Below are positions 50,312-58,768 of a DNA stretch of 58,970 nt, one piece after another. How positions within the stretch are numbered: the first letter of the stretch is position 1; every line of letters begins with the position of its first letter. The notes under the pieces were generated by a model. The model did not search any database. It was not told the DNA's origin and saw only the letters and a program-made list of their open reading frames with translations. The stretch spans positions 1-58,970 of the forward strand of contig CAIXUG010000047.1 in NCBI GenBank assembly GCA_903922605.1, written 5' to 3'. The position numbers and the translations under genes are program-made. This DNA comes from an uncultured Verrucomicrobiota bacterium. GTDB lineage: Bacteria > Verrucomicrobiota > Verrucomicrobiia > Limisphaerales > UBA9464.

Positions 50312-52345
50312 TCACCAGATCTTCGCGCGCAGCTCGGGCGGGCGCCACATGGGCGAGCCCTCATGGATGCCGAAGGCCTCGTAGAACTCCGGCACGTTCA
50401 CGTGCGGCCCGATCGCGCGGAACTGTCCCGGCGAATGCGGGTCCACCACCAGCCGGCGGCGCAGCTCGGGCTCGCGCCAGTTGGTGCGCCAGAGCTGCGC
50501 GAGGCTGAGGTAGAAGCGCTGCTCCGGCGTGTAGCCGTCGATGACCTTGCGCTTGGACGGGTCCTTCGCCAGGGCGCGCTGGAGCGCCTCGTAGGCGATG
50601 CTCGTGCCGCCGAGGTCGGCGATGTTTTCACCGAGCGTGAGCTGGCCGTTCACATGCTGGCCGGGCAGGGCCTCGTAGCCGTTGTACTGGTCCACGAGCT
50701 TCTGCGCGCGGCCCTTGAACTCCTTCGCGTCGGCCTCGGTCCACCAGTCGTGCAGGTTGCCCTCGGCGTCGTACTGCCGGCCCTGGTCGTCGTAGCCGTG
50801 CGTGATCTCATGGCCGATCACGACCCCGATCGCGCCGTAGTTCACCGCGTCATCCATCTCCGCGTCAAAGAACGGCGGCTGGAGGATGCCGGCCGGGAAC
50901 ACGATCTCGTTCTTCGCCGGGCTGAAGTAGGCGTTCACCGTCTGCGGCGTCATCTCCCATTCCGTGCGGTCCACCGGCTGGCCGATGCGGGCCAGCTCGC
51001 GGTGCGATTCGAACTCCGCCGCCCGGCGCGCGTTCCCGAAGTAGTCGTCCGCGTGGATCTTCACCTTGGAATAGTCCCGGAAGGTGTCGGGATGGCCGAT
51101 CTTCTGGGTGAAGCGGTCGAACTTCTGCAGCGCCAGCGTCCGCGTGGGGGCGCTCATCCACTCCACCTTCCCCAGCCGGTCGCGGAAGACCGAGCGCAGG
51201 TTGCCGATCAGCTCCGCCATGCGCGCCTTGGCGGCGGGAGGGAAGTAACGGTCCACATAGAGCTTGCCCAGCGCCTCGCCGAGGCTGCCGTCGATGACCT
51301 TGGCGGCCCGCTGCCAGCGGGGCTCCTGCTCCGGCTGGCCCCGGAGTGTCGTGCCGTAGAAGGCGAAATGCTCGCGGTCCGCCGCCGCGTGCAGGAACGG
51401 CGCGGAATCCTTCACCAGATGCACGCGCAGGTAGGTCTTCCAGTCGTCGAGCGGGCGGGTCTTGGCCAGTTCGGCGACCGTGCCGAAGAAATTCGTCTGG
51501 CCCACGATGATATAGGGCGGATTGGCCACGCCCAGCGCCTTGAAGTACGTCCCCCACGGCAGGCCCGGCGTGCGCTCCTCCAGCTCCAGGACCGAGAACT
51601 TGTTGTAGTTCGCGTTCGGGTCGCGCAGCTCCACCCGGGTCTTGCTCGCCTTGGCGAGCTCCGTCTCGAAGGCCAGCGTCGTGGCGGCCTCCTTCGCGGC
51701 GACGTCATCCGGATCGCCCAGCAGCTTCATCAGCTTCGTGAGGAAGGCGCGATAGGCCTCGCGCTGCGGGGCAAAGCCGTCCGCTAGATAATAGTCACGG
51801 TCCGGCAGGCCGAGGCCGGCCTGGGAAAGGTCAAAGGCGTAGATCGAGCTGTTCTTCGCATCGGGCGATACGCCGGAGCCGAAAATGAGGCCGGGATTGC
51901 TCAGGTGCTCCTCGCCCAGCAGGCGGAAGAGCTGCTTCAGATCCTTGATGGCCGCGATCCGCTTCAGCTCCTTGTCCAAGGGCTTGAAGCCGAGCTGCTC
52001 CAGCCGGTTGGTGTCCGTGGCGGAAAGGTAGAAGTTGCCGACCTGCGTGGCGGGGTCGGAGCGGTTTGAGCTTTTCGGGGCGTCCTTCGCGGTTGTCTCC
52101 AGCAGGCCGCGGATGAGTTTCCAGTTCCGTTCCTGCAGCTCGTCGAAGCCGGCCCAGCGCGATTTGTCGGCGGGTACCGGATTGTTTTTGAGCCAGTTGC
52201 CGGCGGCGAACCGGTAGAAGTCGACCGCGGGATCGACCGACTTGTCCATGTTCTCCACCGAGAACCGGGGGACCTTCGGCATCGCCTCATCGGCCACAAG
52301 CAGGGTGGCGGAGCAGAGAGCCAGGAGCAGTGAACGGAATTTCAT
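50312..52345 (-). CDS. M13 family metallopeptidase (neprilysin/PepO-like)
   Basis: The 677-residue product has a signal peptide (LLLALCSATLLVADEA) and full M13 architecture: DPAVDFYRFAAGNWLKNNPV near the start, NAYFSPAKNEIVFPAGILQP, the zinc motif VVIGHEITHGYDDQGRQYD (near 510, two His and the catalytic Glu), GENIADLGGTSIAYEAL (third ligand Glu) and the C-terminal CRVW-like LRAKIW end. Such enzymes cut oligopeptides at the amino side of hydrophobic residues in the periplasm or outside the cell. It is transcribed divergently from gnd. Confidence 0.95.
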   Translation of the reverse strand: MKFRSLLLALCSATLLVADEAMPKVPRFSVENMDKSVDPAVDFYRFAAGNWLKNNPVPADKSRWAGFDELQERNWKLIRGLLETTAKDAPKSSNRSDPATQVGNFYLSATDTNRLEQLGFKPLDKELKRIAAIKDLKQLFRLLGEEHLSNPGLIFGSGVSPDAKNSSIYAFDLSQAGLGLPDRDYYLADGFAPQREAYRAFLTKLMKLLGDPDDVAAKEAATTLAFETELAKASKTRVELRDPNANYNKFSVLELEERTPGLPWGTYFKALGVANPPYIIVGQTNFFGTVAELAKTRPLDDWKTYLRVHLVKDSAPFLHAAADREHFAFYGTTLRGQPEQEPRWQRAAKVIDGSLGEALGKLYVDRYFPPAAKARMAELIGNLRSVFRDRLGKVEWMSAPTRTLALQKFDRFTQKIGHPDTFRDYSKVKIHADDYFGNARRAAEFESHRELARIGQPVDRTEWEMTPQTVNAYFSPAKNEIVFPAGILQPPFFDAEMDDAVNYGAIGVVIGHEITHGYDDQGRQYDAEGNLHDWWTEADAKEFKGRAQKLVDQYNGYEALPGQHVNGQLTLGENIADLGGTSIAYEALQRALAKDPSKRKVIDGYTPEQRFYLSLAQLWRTNWREPELRRRLVVDPHSPGQFRAIGPHVNVPEFYEAFGIHEGSPMWRPPELRAKIW

Positions 52346-52610
52346 GCCCGGCCAAGATAATGGCCGGCGCCAGAAATGCGAGCCCGACCACCTCGGTCGC
52401 CGGCTTCAAACGGACAGATGGCCCGGACCTCTGGCGGACGCGCGATTATCGCTGGTTTCTCACTCACGCCAGCGAGACCGCGTCTCCCTAGGCAGGCCAG
52501 CCGTAAATGATTTCCCATCTTGGCCATGCCAATTTCCCGCTGGCTAGCCCGGAACGGGGCGCGGTAGTGTCGGCTCTCGTTCCCAAAGGGGAGCGCCTTA
52601 TCTTTTTGAC

Positions 52611-54080
52611 ATGAATCCTCCCGGCGACATCGCGCTCATCGGCCTCGCGGTCATGGGCCAGAACCTGATCCTCAACATGAACGACCACGGCTTCACCGTC
52701 GTGGCGTACAACCGCACCACCTCCAAGGTGGACGATTTCCTCGCGAACGAGGCCAAGGGCACCAAGGTCCTCGGCGCGCACTCCATCGAGGAGATGGTCT
52801 CGAAGCTCAAGAAGCCCCGCCGCATCATGTGCATGGTCAAGGCCGGCAGTGCGGTCGACGACTTCATCGCCCAGCTCGTGCCGTTCCTGGAGCCCGGCGA
52901 CATCATCATCGACGGCGGCAACTCGCTCTACGGCGACACCAACCGTCGCGTGAAGGAGCTCGAGGCCAAGGGCCTGCTCTTCATCGGCACCGGCGTGTCC
53001 GGCGGCGAGGAGGGTGCGCGGTTCGGCCCCAGCATCATGCCCGGCGGCAGCGCGGCAGCCTGGCCGCACGTGAAGGACATCTTTCAGGGCATCTCCGCGA
53101 AGGTGGATGGTGGCACGCCGTGCTGCGACTGGGTCGGCGGCGGCGGCTCCGGCCACTACGTGAAGATGGTCCACAACGGCATCGAGTACGGCGACATGCA
53201 GCTCATCTGCGAGGCCTACAGCCTCCTGCGCGACGGCCTCGGCATGACCGCCGACGAGATGGCGGCCGTGTTCAAGGAATGGAACACGGGCGAGCTGGAC
53301 AGCTTCCTCATCGAGATCACCGCGAACATCCTCGCCAAGAAGGACGAGGATGGCACCCCGCTCGTCGACAAGATCCTCGACACCGCCGGCCAGAAGGGCA
53401 CGGGCAAGTGGACCGTCATCGATTCCGCGAACCTCGCCCAGCCCGTCACGCTGATCGCCGAGGCGGTGTTCAGCCGCTGCGTCAGCGCGATGAAGGACGA
53501 GCGCGTGAAGGCCGCCCGCAAGCTCAAGGGCCCCCGCCCCGCCCTCTCGCAGGCCAAGGATCCCGCGAAGAAGAAGGCGCTGATCAACGACATCATGAGC
53601 GCTCTCTACGCCTCAAAGATCGTCAGCTACGCGCAGGGCTACATGCTGCTGCGCGCGGCGGCCAAGGAATACGGCTGGGACCTGAACTACGGCGGCATCG
53701 CCCTCATGTGGCGCGGCGGCTGCATCATCCGGTCACGCTTCCTCGGCAAGATCAAGGAGGCCTACGACAAGAATCCGAAGCTGGCCAATCTGCTCCTCGA
53801 CGACTACTTCCGCGGCGAGATCAAGAAGTCGCAGAAGGGCTGGCGCAACGTGGTTTCGCTGGCGGCCAAGAAGGGCATCCCCGTGCCCGCCTTCAGCACG
53901 GCGCTGTCGTTCTTCGACGGCTACCGCAACCCGAACCTGCCGGCGAACCTGCTCCAGGCGCAGCGCGACTACTTCGGCGCGCACACCTACGAGCGCGTGG
54001 ACAAGCCGCGCGGCGAGTTCTTCCACACGAACTGGACCGGCACCGGCGGCCGTGTGAGCTCCAGCACGTACAATGCGTAA
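52611..54080 (+). CDS. gnd: 6-phosphogluconate dehydrogenase (decarboxylating)
   Basis: The 489-residue product oxidises 6-phosphogluconate to ribulose 5-phosphate with NADP in the pentose phosphate pathway. It shows IALIGLAVMGQNLILNMNDH (cofactor fold), VVAYNRTTSKVDDF, IIDGGNSLYGDTNRR, GVSGGEEGARFGPSIMPGG, the catalytic Lys in HYVKMVHNGIEYGDMQLI and the C-terminal FHTNWTGTGG that closes the dimer site. The length is that of the long, dimeric enzyme type. The gene is monocistronic with a strong terminator. Confidence 0.98.
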   Translation: MNPPGDIALIGLAVMGQNLILNMNDHGFTVVAYNRTTSKVDDFLANEAKGTKVLGAHSIEEMVSKLKKPRRIMCMVKAGSAVDDFIAQLVPFLEPGDIIIDGGNSLYGDTNRRVKELEAKGLLFIGTGVSGGEEGARFGPSIMPGGSAAAWPHVKDIFQGISAKVDGGTPCCDWVGGGGSGHYVKMVHNGIEYGDMQLICEAYSLLRDGLGMTADEMAAVFKEWNTGELDSFLIEITANILAKKDEDGTPLVDKILDTAGQKGTGKWTVIDSANLAQPVTLIAEAVFSRCVSAMKDERVKAARKLKGPRPALSQAKDPAKKKALINDIMSALYASKIVSYAQGYMLLRAAAKEYGWDLNYGGIALMWRGGCIIRSRFLGKIKEAYDKNPKLANLLLDDYFRGEIKKSQKGWRNVVSLAAKKGIPVPAFSTALSFFDGYRNPNLPANLLQAQRDYFGAHTYERVDKPRGEFFHTNWTGTGGRVSSSTYNA

Positions 54081-54113
54081 GTGCGTGACCGGCAACTGAG
54101 CCGGAGAAAACAG

Positions 54114-54150
54114 AAGCGGCGAAACCTTCCCGGTTTCGCCGCTTTGCTTT
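54114..54150 (+). terminator. Rho-independent terminator of gnd
   Basis: AAGCGGCGAAACC (54114-54126) pairs perfectly with GGTTTCGCCGCTT (54132-54144) across a 5-base loop, followed by TGCTTTT. It lies 34 bases after the gnd stop. Confidence 0.9.
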
Positions 54151-54224
54151 TGGGAAAGAGTAAACCGCCACGCTGCCATGGTGGCTTCAGTGGAATACGA
54201 TCGCCTCCATGGTTGTGCGTGGCC

Positions 54225-54384
54225 TTCCCCCTCACCCCGGCCCTCTCCCTCAGGGAGAGGGAGAATCGTCGTCCGCCATTCTGCGAAGGTTTACGCGGGA
54301 CTGGCCGGATGCGCCTTTCGACGACCCATGAGACCGCCCGGGTTTCCCCTCTCCCTGAGGGTTAGGGTTAGGGTGAGGGGGAAG
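54225..54384. repeat. MITE-like element, CCCTCACC family (copy 7)
   Basis: TTCCCCCTCACCCCGGCCCT on the left; CTGAGGGTTAGGGTTAGGGT then GAGGGGGAA on the right, where other copies have CTGAGGGAGAGGGTCAGGGT. No outer terminal repeats were seen. The rest of the gap (54385-54602) has no recognised feature apart from an A-rich tract near 54510-54545. Confidence 0.82.
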
Positions 54385-54602
54385 GGAGCTTCCGTTCGTC
54401 CGAGATATGATCTCACCCGTCGATTTCCAATAGGCGTCAACGCGTCTTTCGACCAAACGCTTCCGAAAGACCTTGGCGGGGTTCACGACTTCGTCCGCAA
54501 ACCGGGGGAAAAACCGCCGCAAAAACAAAAAGCAAAAAATCACGACAAAGCGTGTAAAGGCGGCCGGGAAAATCCGTAGAAGGAGATGGAACACCCAAAC
54601 CC

Positions 54603-55280
54603 ATGACCAAACCTATGACACATTTCCCTTCACGAATCCTTCCTCTGACCGGCGCCTTGATCGGCCTCTTGGGGGCTGCCGGGACGGCGTCGGCCGATTC
54701 CTTCTATGGCGTTTTCAACTTTTTCAATCACCAGACAGACCTGTTTCCTCAGGCGACGACCATCACTAGCGTGGCGGCTCCGTTTACGACCGGGGATGGT
54801 CCGACCTACCAGGTGCAGACCCTGGGTTTGGGGGTTGCGGACGGTTCTGGCGGCGGGTTCACCATCTCCCTCTACTCGGACGCGGGGGGCCATCCGGGCA
54901 CCTCGCTCGCCGCGACGACGGGAAATTCCAACCCGAATGTGACCTCGGCCTTCTATACCCCCACCAGCCAGACTTTGCTCGCCCCCGACACGACCTACTG
55001 GCTCGTCGCTGGCGTCAAGGATCCCGATATTGCCGATGGCGGCTTCGATATCGGGATAACCGATGACCCAAGCAATGCACCCTTTGCACTCCCAGGGTGG
55101 ACTACGGGCCAAGTCGAGACGCAAACCGGCGGCGGTTCGACCCCCTGGGCCGCCTTCCCCGGCTCGGCGGCCCTCCTGATTATCAATGTCGAAACTCCCG
55201 TGCCCGAACCCGCCGAATACGCCACGCTCGGCGCGCTGGGTCTGGTGGCCTACGGACTGATCCGTCGCGCCCGGCGATAA
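54603..55280 (+). CDS. PEP-CTERM anchored extracellular protein
   Basis: The 225-residue product has a signal peptide (LTGALIGLLGAAGTASA), a beta-rich mature region with YSDAGGHPGTSLAATTG and LLAPDTTYWLVAGVKDP (as in choice-of-anchor proteins), and a C-terminal PEP-CTERM signal: VPEPAEYATLGALGLVAYGL followed by IRRARR. The EpsH/XrtA-type exosortase removes this tail during export, usually in exopolysaccharide-producing bacteria; no exosortase gene is in the window. AGAAGGAGATGG lies about 12 bases before the ATG. A MITE-like element begins 3 bases after the stop. Confidence 0.9.
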   Translation: MTKPMTHFPSRILPLTGALIGLLGAAGTASADSFYGVFNFFNHQTDLFPQATTITSVAAPFTTGDGPTYQVQTLGLGVADGSGGGFTISLYSDAGGHPGTSLAATTGNSNPNVTSAFYTPTSQTLLAPDTTYWLVAGVKDPDIADGGFDIGITDDPSNAPFALPGWTTGQVETQTGGGSTPWAAFPGSAALLIINVETPVPEPAEYATLGALGLVAYGLIRRARR

Positions 55281-55282
55281 CC

Positions 55283-55600
55283 AGGAGCGGTTCCAGAAAT
55301 TCTGTGGCCGGATGAATCGGGTCTAGGACGCATCGACAGTTCGTTCGCCCCCTTCCCCCTCACCCCGGCCCTCTCCTTCGGGGGAGAGGGAGAACCGTCG
55401 CCCGTCTCTCTCCGCGAAAGCTTGCGCGGGATTGGCCGGATGCGCCTTCCGACAACCCGTGAAGCCGCTTGGCTTTCGCCTCTCCCCAAGGGAGAGGGAG
55501 AGGGTGAGGGGGAAGGGGGCTTCCGTCCGAAGTTCCCCTTCGCAAGCGGCATGGCAGTGACCCATTTTACTGCGGCCACAGTATTTCTAGAACGCCTTTA
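55283..55600. repeat. MITE-like element, CCCTCACC family (copy 8), full length with terminal repeats
   Basis: The left end AGGAGCGGTTCCAGAAATTC with TGTGGCCG is matched at the right by CGGCCACAGTATTTCTAGAA with CGCCTTTA, complementary at about 21 of 25 inner positions. Core arms at 55353-55515 carry the CCCTCACC and GGTGAGGG blocks. This is the clearest complete copy, 318 bases, with no coding capacity. Confidence 0.88.
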
Positions 55601-55657
55601 GGCCACCTTCACGGGCTCTGCTTTGACGAAGGCATGAAGTGTCGGTAGGCTTCCCGC

Positions 55658-56743
55658 ATGTTCGCCCGGCCTGTCACCTTCCCGATCCTGCTTTCCCTGG
55701 GCGCCGCCGTGTTGCTCGCGCTGCCGTGCCGCGCGCTGGTGATCACGCCGGTCTGGGACAGCTCGATCACCGACCTGCCCAATGCGGCTGCGATCGAGGC
55801 CGAGATCCAGGTGGCGCTCGACGACTATCAGACGCGTTTCATCGACGATGTGTCGGTGCTCATCAAGTTTGAGTCGGTCAATGACGGGCTGGGGGCGAGC
55901 AGCACGTTCATATCGGATATCGGCTATGCCTCCTTCCGCGCCAAGCTGGCCGCCCGGGCGACCACGGCCGATGACGCCACCGCGCTGGCGCATCTGCCCG
56001 TCGGCCCGAACAGCCCCGTGAACCGCATCGCCACCCTCACGCTGAGCCTGCCGCATCTGCGGCTGCTGGGGGTGGACGCCTCCCCCGATCCCGGCCAACC
56101 CGACAGCACCATATCCCTCAACCTGCCGATCATGAACATCGGCCGCTCGAACATTGATCCCGACAAATACGATCTGCGGGCGACCGTGTATCACGAGGTC
56201 AACGAGGTGCTCGGCCTGGCTTCCGCCCTGGACGGCCTGTCCAACGGCGATCCCGCCCCGACGGACTCGGTCCAGGTGATGGACCTGTTCCGCTACGATG
56301 CCAGCGGACGGCGGAGCTTTGACACCAAGGCCAGCACCAAGGCCTTCTTTTCCATCGACGGGACCACCGACCTCGTCCAGTTCAACCAGGATGACCAGGG
56401 TGATTTCCACGACTGGGCCGAAAGCAGCGTCGCGCGGGTGCAGGATGCCTTTGCCGGACCCGGCACCTTCCAGGACCAGGGCGACGCCGAGCTGACCGCG
56501 CTGGATGTCATCGGCTACACCCAGGTGGTCCCCACGGTGGTGGCCAGCGGCGGGGCGTTCACGAACGGGAAGTTTGGCTTCGACCTGCTCGGCACCCTCG
56601 GCAAGACCGTGGTGGTGGATGTCTCGACCGACCTGAAGACCTGGACGCCGGTCTGGACCAACACGCTGACGGGCCTCCTGCACTTCACGGACAACCAGAG
56701 TTCCGGCGCACCGCACCGTGCCTACCGGGCGCGCGTGCTCTGA
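55658..56743 (+). CDS. Secreted HExxE metalloprotease-like protein (NF038122-like)
   Basis: The 361-residue product has a signal peptide (ILLSLGAAVLLALPCRA) followed by VWDSSITDLPNAAAIEAEIQ and a central VYHEVNEVLGLASALDGLS (near 178), where a zincin HExxH is expected but Glu replaces the second His. QDDQGDFHDWAESSVARVQD and ELTALDVIGY follow, then a short C-terminal domain (STDLKTWTPVWTNTL). This arrangement matches a family of putative PEP-CTERM-associated metalloproteases in related bacteria; I recall it from memory and did not search. Whether it cuts peptides is uncertain. Confidence 0.75.
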   Translation: MFARPVTFPILLSLGAAVLLALPCRALVITPVWDSSITDLPNAAAIEAEIQVALDDYQTRFIDDVSVLIKFESVNDGLGASSTFISDIGYASFRAKLAARATTADDATALAHLPVGPNSPVNRIATLTLSLPHLRLLGVDASPDPGQPDSTISLNLPIMNIGRSNIDPDKYDLRATVYHEVNEVLGLASALDGLSNGDPAPTDSVQVMDLFRYDASGRRSFDTKASTKAFFSIDGTTDLVQFNQDDQGDFHDWAESSVARVQDAFAGPGTFQDQGDAELTALDVIGYTQVVPTVVASGGAFTNGKFGFDLLGTLGKTVVVDVSTDLKTWTPVWTNTLTGLLHFTDNQSSGAPHRAYRARVL

Positions 56744-56763
56744 CCCGTCGAACCACCAATCGC

Positions 56764-57141
56764 ATGGCAAACCGGCCAGCCCAGAACCAATCCTCCAAGA
56801 CCTTTGACGCGTACCTCGCCGCGCTCAGCGAGGAGCAGCGGGCCACCCTCGAAAGGCTGCGGAAGACCATCCGCGCCGCCGCGCCGAAGGCGGAGGAAGG
56901 CATCAGCTACGGCCTGGCGGCGTTCCGGCTCGATGGACGCCCGTTGGTCGGTCTCGGGGCGTCGGCGAAGCACTGCGCCTTTTACCTGATGAGTGGCAGC
57001 ACCGTGACCGATCACGCCGCCGAGCTGAAGGGCTACGACACGAGCAAGGGAACCATCCGCTTTCCCGCGAGCAAGACGCTGCCCGCCGCTCTCGTCCGCA
57101 AGCTGGTCAAAGCCCGGATCGCCGAAAACGCGGCGGCGTAG
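56764..57141 (+). CDS. DUF1801 family protein
   Basis: The 125-residue product has the DUF1801 (YdhG-like) pattern: TFDAYLAALSEEQRATLERL, IRAAAPKAEEGISYGLAAFR, KHCAFYLMSGSTV and a C-terminal TIRFPASKTLPAALVRKLVK. The family is small, cytoplasmic and of unknown biochemical role. Its stop codon TAG (57139-57141) is the first part of the GTAGCGCAG palindromic element, so the natural C-terminus may have been slightly altered by insertion. Confidence 0.88.
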   Translation: MANRPAQNQSSKTFDAYLAALSEEQRATLERLRKTIRAAAPKAEEGISYGLAAFRLDGRPLVGLGASAKHCAFYLMSGSTVTDHAAELKGYDTSKGTIRFPASKTLPAALVRKLVKARIAENAAA

Positions 57142-57270
57142 CGCAGATTTGTAATCTGCCGTATCGCCGAGTTGCACTCGGCCAGGCATCGGTACTGGTC
57201 ACGCACGCTTCCGATTATTGCCTCTGCGGATTCCAGATCCGCGATACAGCAGAATACAATTCTGCGCTAC
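57138..57270. repeat. GTAGCGCAGA palindromic element (copy 3)
   Basis: GTAGCGCAGATTTGTAATCT at the left end and CAGAATACAATTCTGCGCTA at the right are imperfect complements; internal stems include GCGGATTCCAGATCCGC. It overlaps the stop codon of the DUF1801 gene. Confidence 0.88.
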
Positions 57271-57385
57271 CGGCACCGGCCGATCGCGACGGTCGTTGCC
57301 GGCCAAACGGCCGGATTGCGGAGCGATCCGGTTCGTGAAAGGGTGGGTCAAAATTAATCCCCAATAAACCAGCGAAAGGGCCGAA

Positions 57386-57595
57386 ATGATCACTGAACTG
57401 AATTCTCCCGCTTCCTCGGCTGAAGCCGAAAAGGCAGATGCCCAACGGGTGAGCACCGCCGCTTGGACGGCCGGAATGACCGCCTTTTTTGCCGCCGGGG
57501 CATTGGCCGGAGTGCCAACCTGGCCCACGGCCTTCGGCGTCGCCGCGATCTGCGCGATGGTCGCCGTGGTGTGCCTCCGCATCCTGAAGGGCTAG
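57386..57595 (+). CDS. Small hypothetical membrane protein
   Basis: The 69-residue product has a polar Ala/Glu-rich N-terminus and two hydrophobic segments (AAWTAGMTAFFAAGALAGV and AFGVAAICAMVAVVCLRIL). It is followed after 9 bases by another small membrane-protein gene, probably co-transcribed. AGCGAAAGGG lies before the ATG. No family is recognised. Confidence 0.6.
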   Translation: MITELNSPASSAEAEKADAQRVSTAAWTAGMTAFFAAGALAGVPTWPTAFGVAAICAMVAVVCLRILKG

Positions 57596-57604
57596 GCACG
57601 TGCC

Positions 57605-58150
57605 ATGGACGAGCCCGGCCCGCGCGTTTTTGTCACCCGGGATCTGACCACGGGCGAGAACGTGTTGCAGGCGGGCTGGGCCAAGCGCGGCGCCGTGCTG
57701 CTGGACCGGCTGCAAACGGACGGCCCACGCATCACCCTCCGCCGGCGCGACGGCTCCGTGGATGAACTGGTCCAGGGCGAGTTCCGCTGCACCACATACC
57801 GCAACGGCGCGAAACGCCGCATCTTCGTCATCAAGACCACGGATGGCCGGAAGATTACCTTCATCGAGATGGACGGCATGCTGTCGCCGGAGGAGTGGGA
57901 CGCGATCGCCGACGAGGTTCTGGCGGCGGAGCCGTCCCAATTCGTCGGCCTCTTCGTTCAGGGCTGCCAGTCGATCGTGATCGGGATGCTGGCAGCGGCC
58001 ATCTCGACCGGCCTCGCGGTCGGGATGTTCCATCTCAAGGAGGAACAGATGAAGTTCAGTTCGCCGCTGAGCCTCGGCATGATGGCGGCCTGGACGGTCA
58101 TCGCGTGGCTGGTGCAGCAGTGGCTGCGCCGCGGCCGCCAGTTCCGGTGA
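57605..58150 (+). CDS. Hypothetical membrane protein
   Basis: The 181-residue product has a soluble N-terminal half (VFVTRDLTTGENVLQAGWAK; RRIFVIKTTDGRKITFIEMD), resembling a small beta-barrel, and a C-terminal half with two membrane helices (IVIGMLAAAISTGLAVGMF; LGMMAAWTVIAWLVQQWL) ending in basic residues. Topology puts the soluble half in the cytoplasm by the positive-inside rule. It follows the 69-residue membrane protein by 9 bases. No family is recognised. Confidence 0.65.
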   Translation: MDEPGPRVFVTRDLTTGENVLQAGWAKRGAVLLDRLQTDGPRITLRRRDGSVDELVQGEFRCTTYRNGAKRRIFVIKTTDGRKITFIEMDGMLSPEEWDAIADEVLAAEPSQFVGLFVQGCQSIVIGMLAAAISTGLAVGMFHLKEEQMKFSSPLSLGMMAAWTVIAWLVQQWLRRGRQFR

Positions 58151-58300
58151 GTGCAACGAGCGGTCGGAGCGCGGCGGGAGCGCGGCTGTGTCCCCAGGAC
58201 CAGCCGCAGCAACGGGAGTCGGCACGGAGTTGTTTGGGTTTTTCATCGTGGCCAACCGCAGACGTTGGAGGGGACGGTGGCCGCTGGTGAACGCGGGCCG

Positions 58301-58459
58301 TTCTCCCTCACCTTAATCCTCTCCCGCTGGGAGAGGAAACTGCCGGGAATGCCGCTGGCTGACCGGGGGCTTCACCGGCCAATCCCGCGCCTGCCTTCGC
58401 CGAGCGGCGGGTGACCATTCCCCCTCTCCCAGCGGGAGAGGGCCGGGGTGAGGGTGAAC
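58301..58459. repeat. MITE-like element, variant subfamily (copy 9)
   Basis: TTCTCCCTCACCTTAATCCT with a CTCTCCCGCTGGGAGAG stem on the left; CTCTCCCAGCGGGAGAGGGC with CGGGGTGAGGGTGAA on the right. The inner part matches copy 6 (40421-40585) inverted. Confidence 0.85.
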
Positions 58460-58507
58460 GGCCACCCGATCCCACCCGCGCTCCGGCAAAAACCATGGGT
58501 GCGTTGT

Positions 58508-58578
58508 GGGCGTCCGTTCCGTCGCCTGACGCTGCGCTCGGCGACGGGGACGGCGCAGCGCGCCAGTCCCTACCGCTT
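58508..58578. repeat. Dispersed repeat, GTTCCGTCGCCTGACGCTGC family (copy 2)
   Basis: Nearly identical to 14676-14742 (GTTCCGTCGCCTGACGCTGC followed by GCTCGGCGACGGGGACGGCG). The rest of the gap to 58768 has no other recognised feature apart from a probable IS end near 58714-58735. Confidence 0.75.
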
Positions 58579-58768
58579 CGAGCCGCCCGTCTTTTCGCCG
58601 ATGGCATCGCCGGCGGCTTGAGAGCCATTGGTGCAAATCTTGCCACCAACCGGCCGGTTTTGTTAGACACTTGCAAATGCACCGGAGAATCGGAGGAACA
58701 GCAATCTTGATGGGTCTAATACCAATTCCCTAAATAAACCGGAACAAATGATTGTGATTGGCTGAGGC

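Noticed and set aside
54355-54380. Telomere-like TTAGGG run
   Set aside because: It is a small variation of the GGGAGAGGGTCAGGGTGAGG arm found in all other copies of the same MITE-like family.
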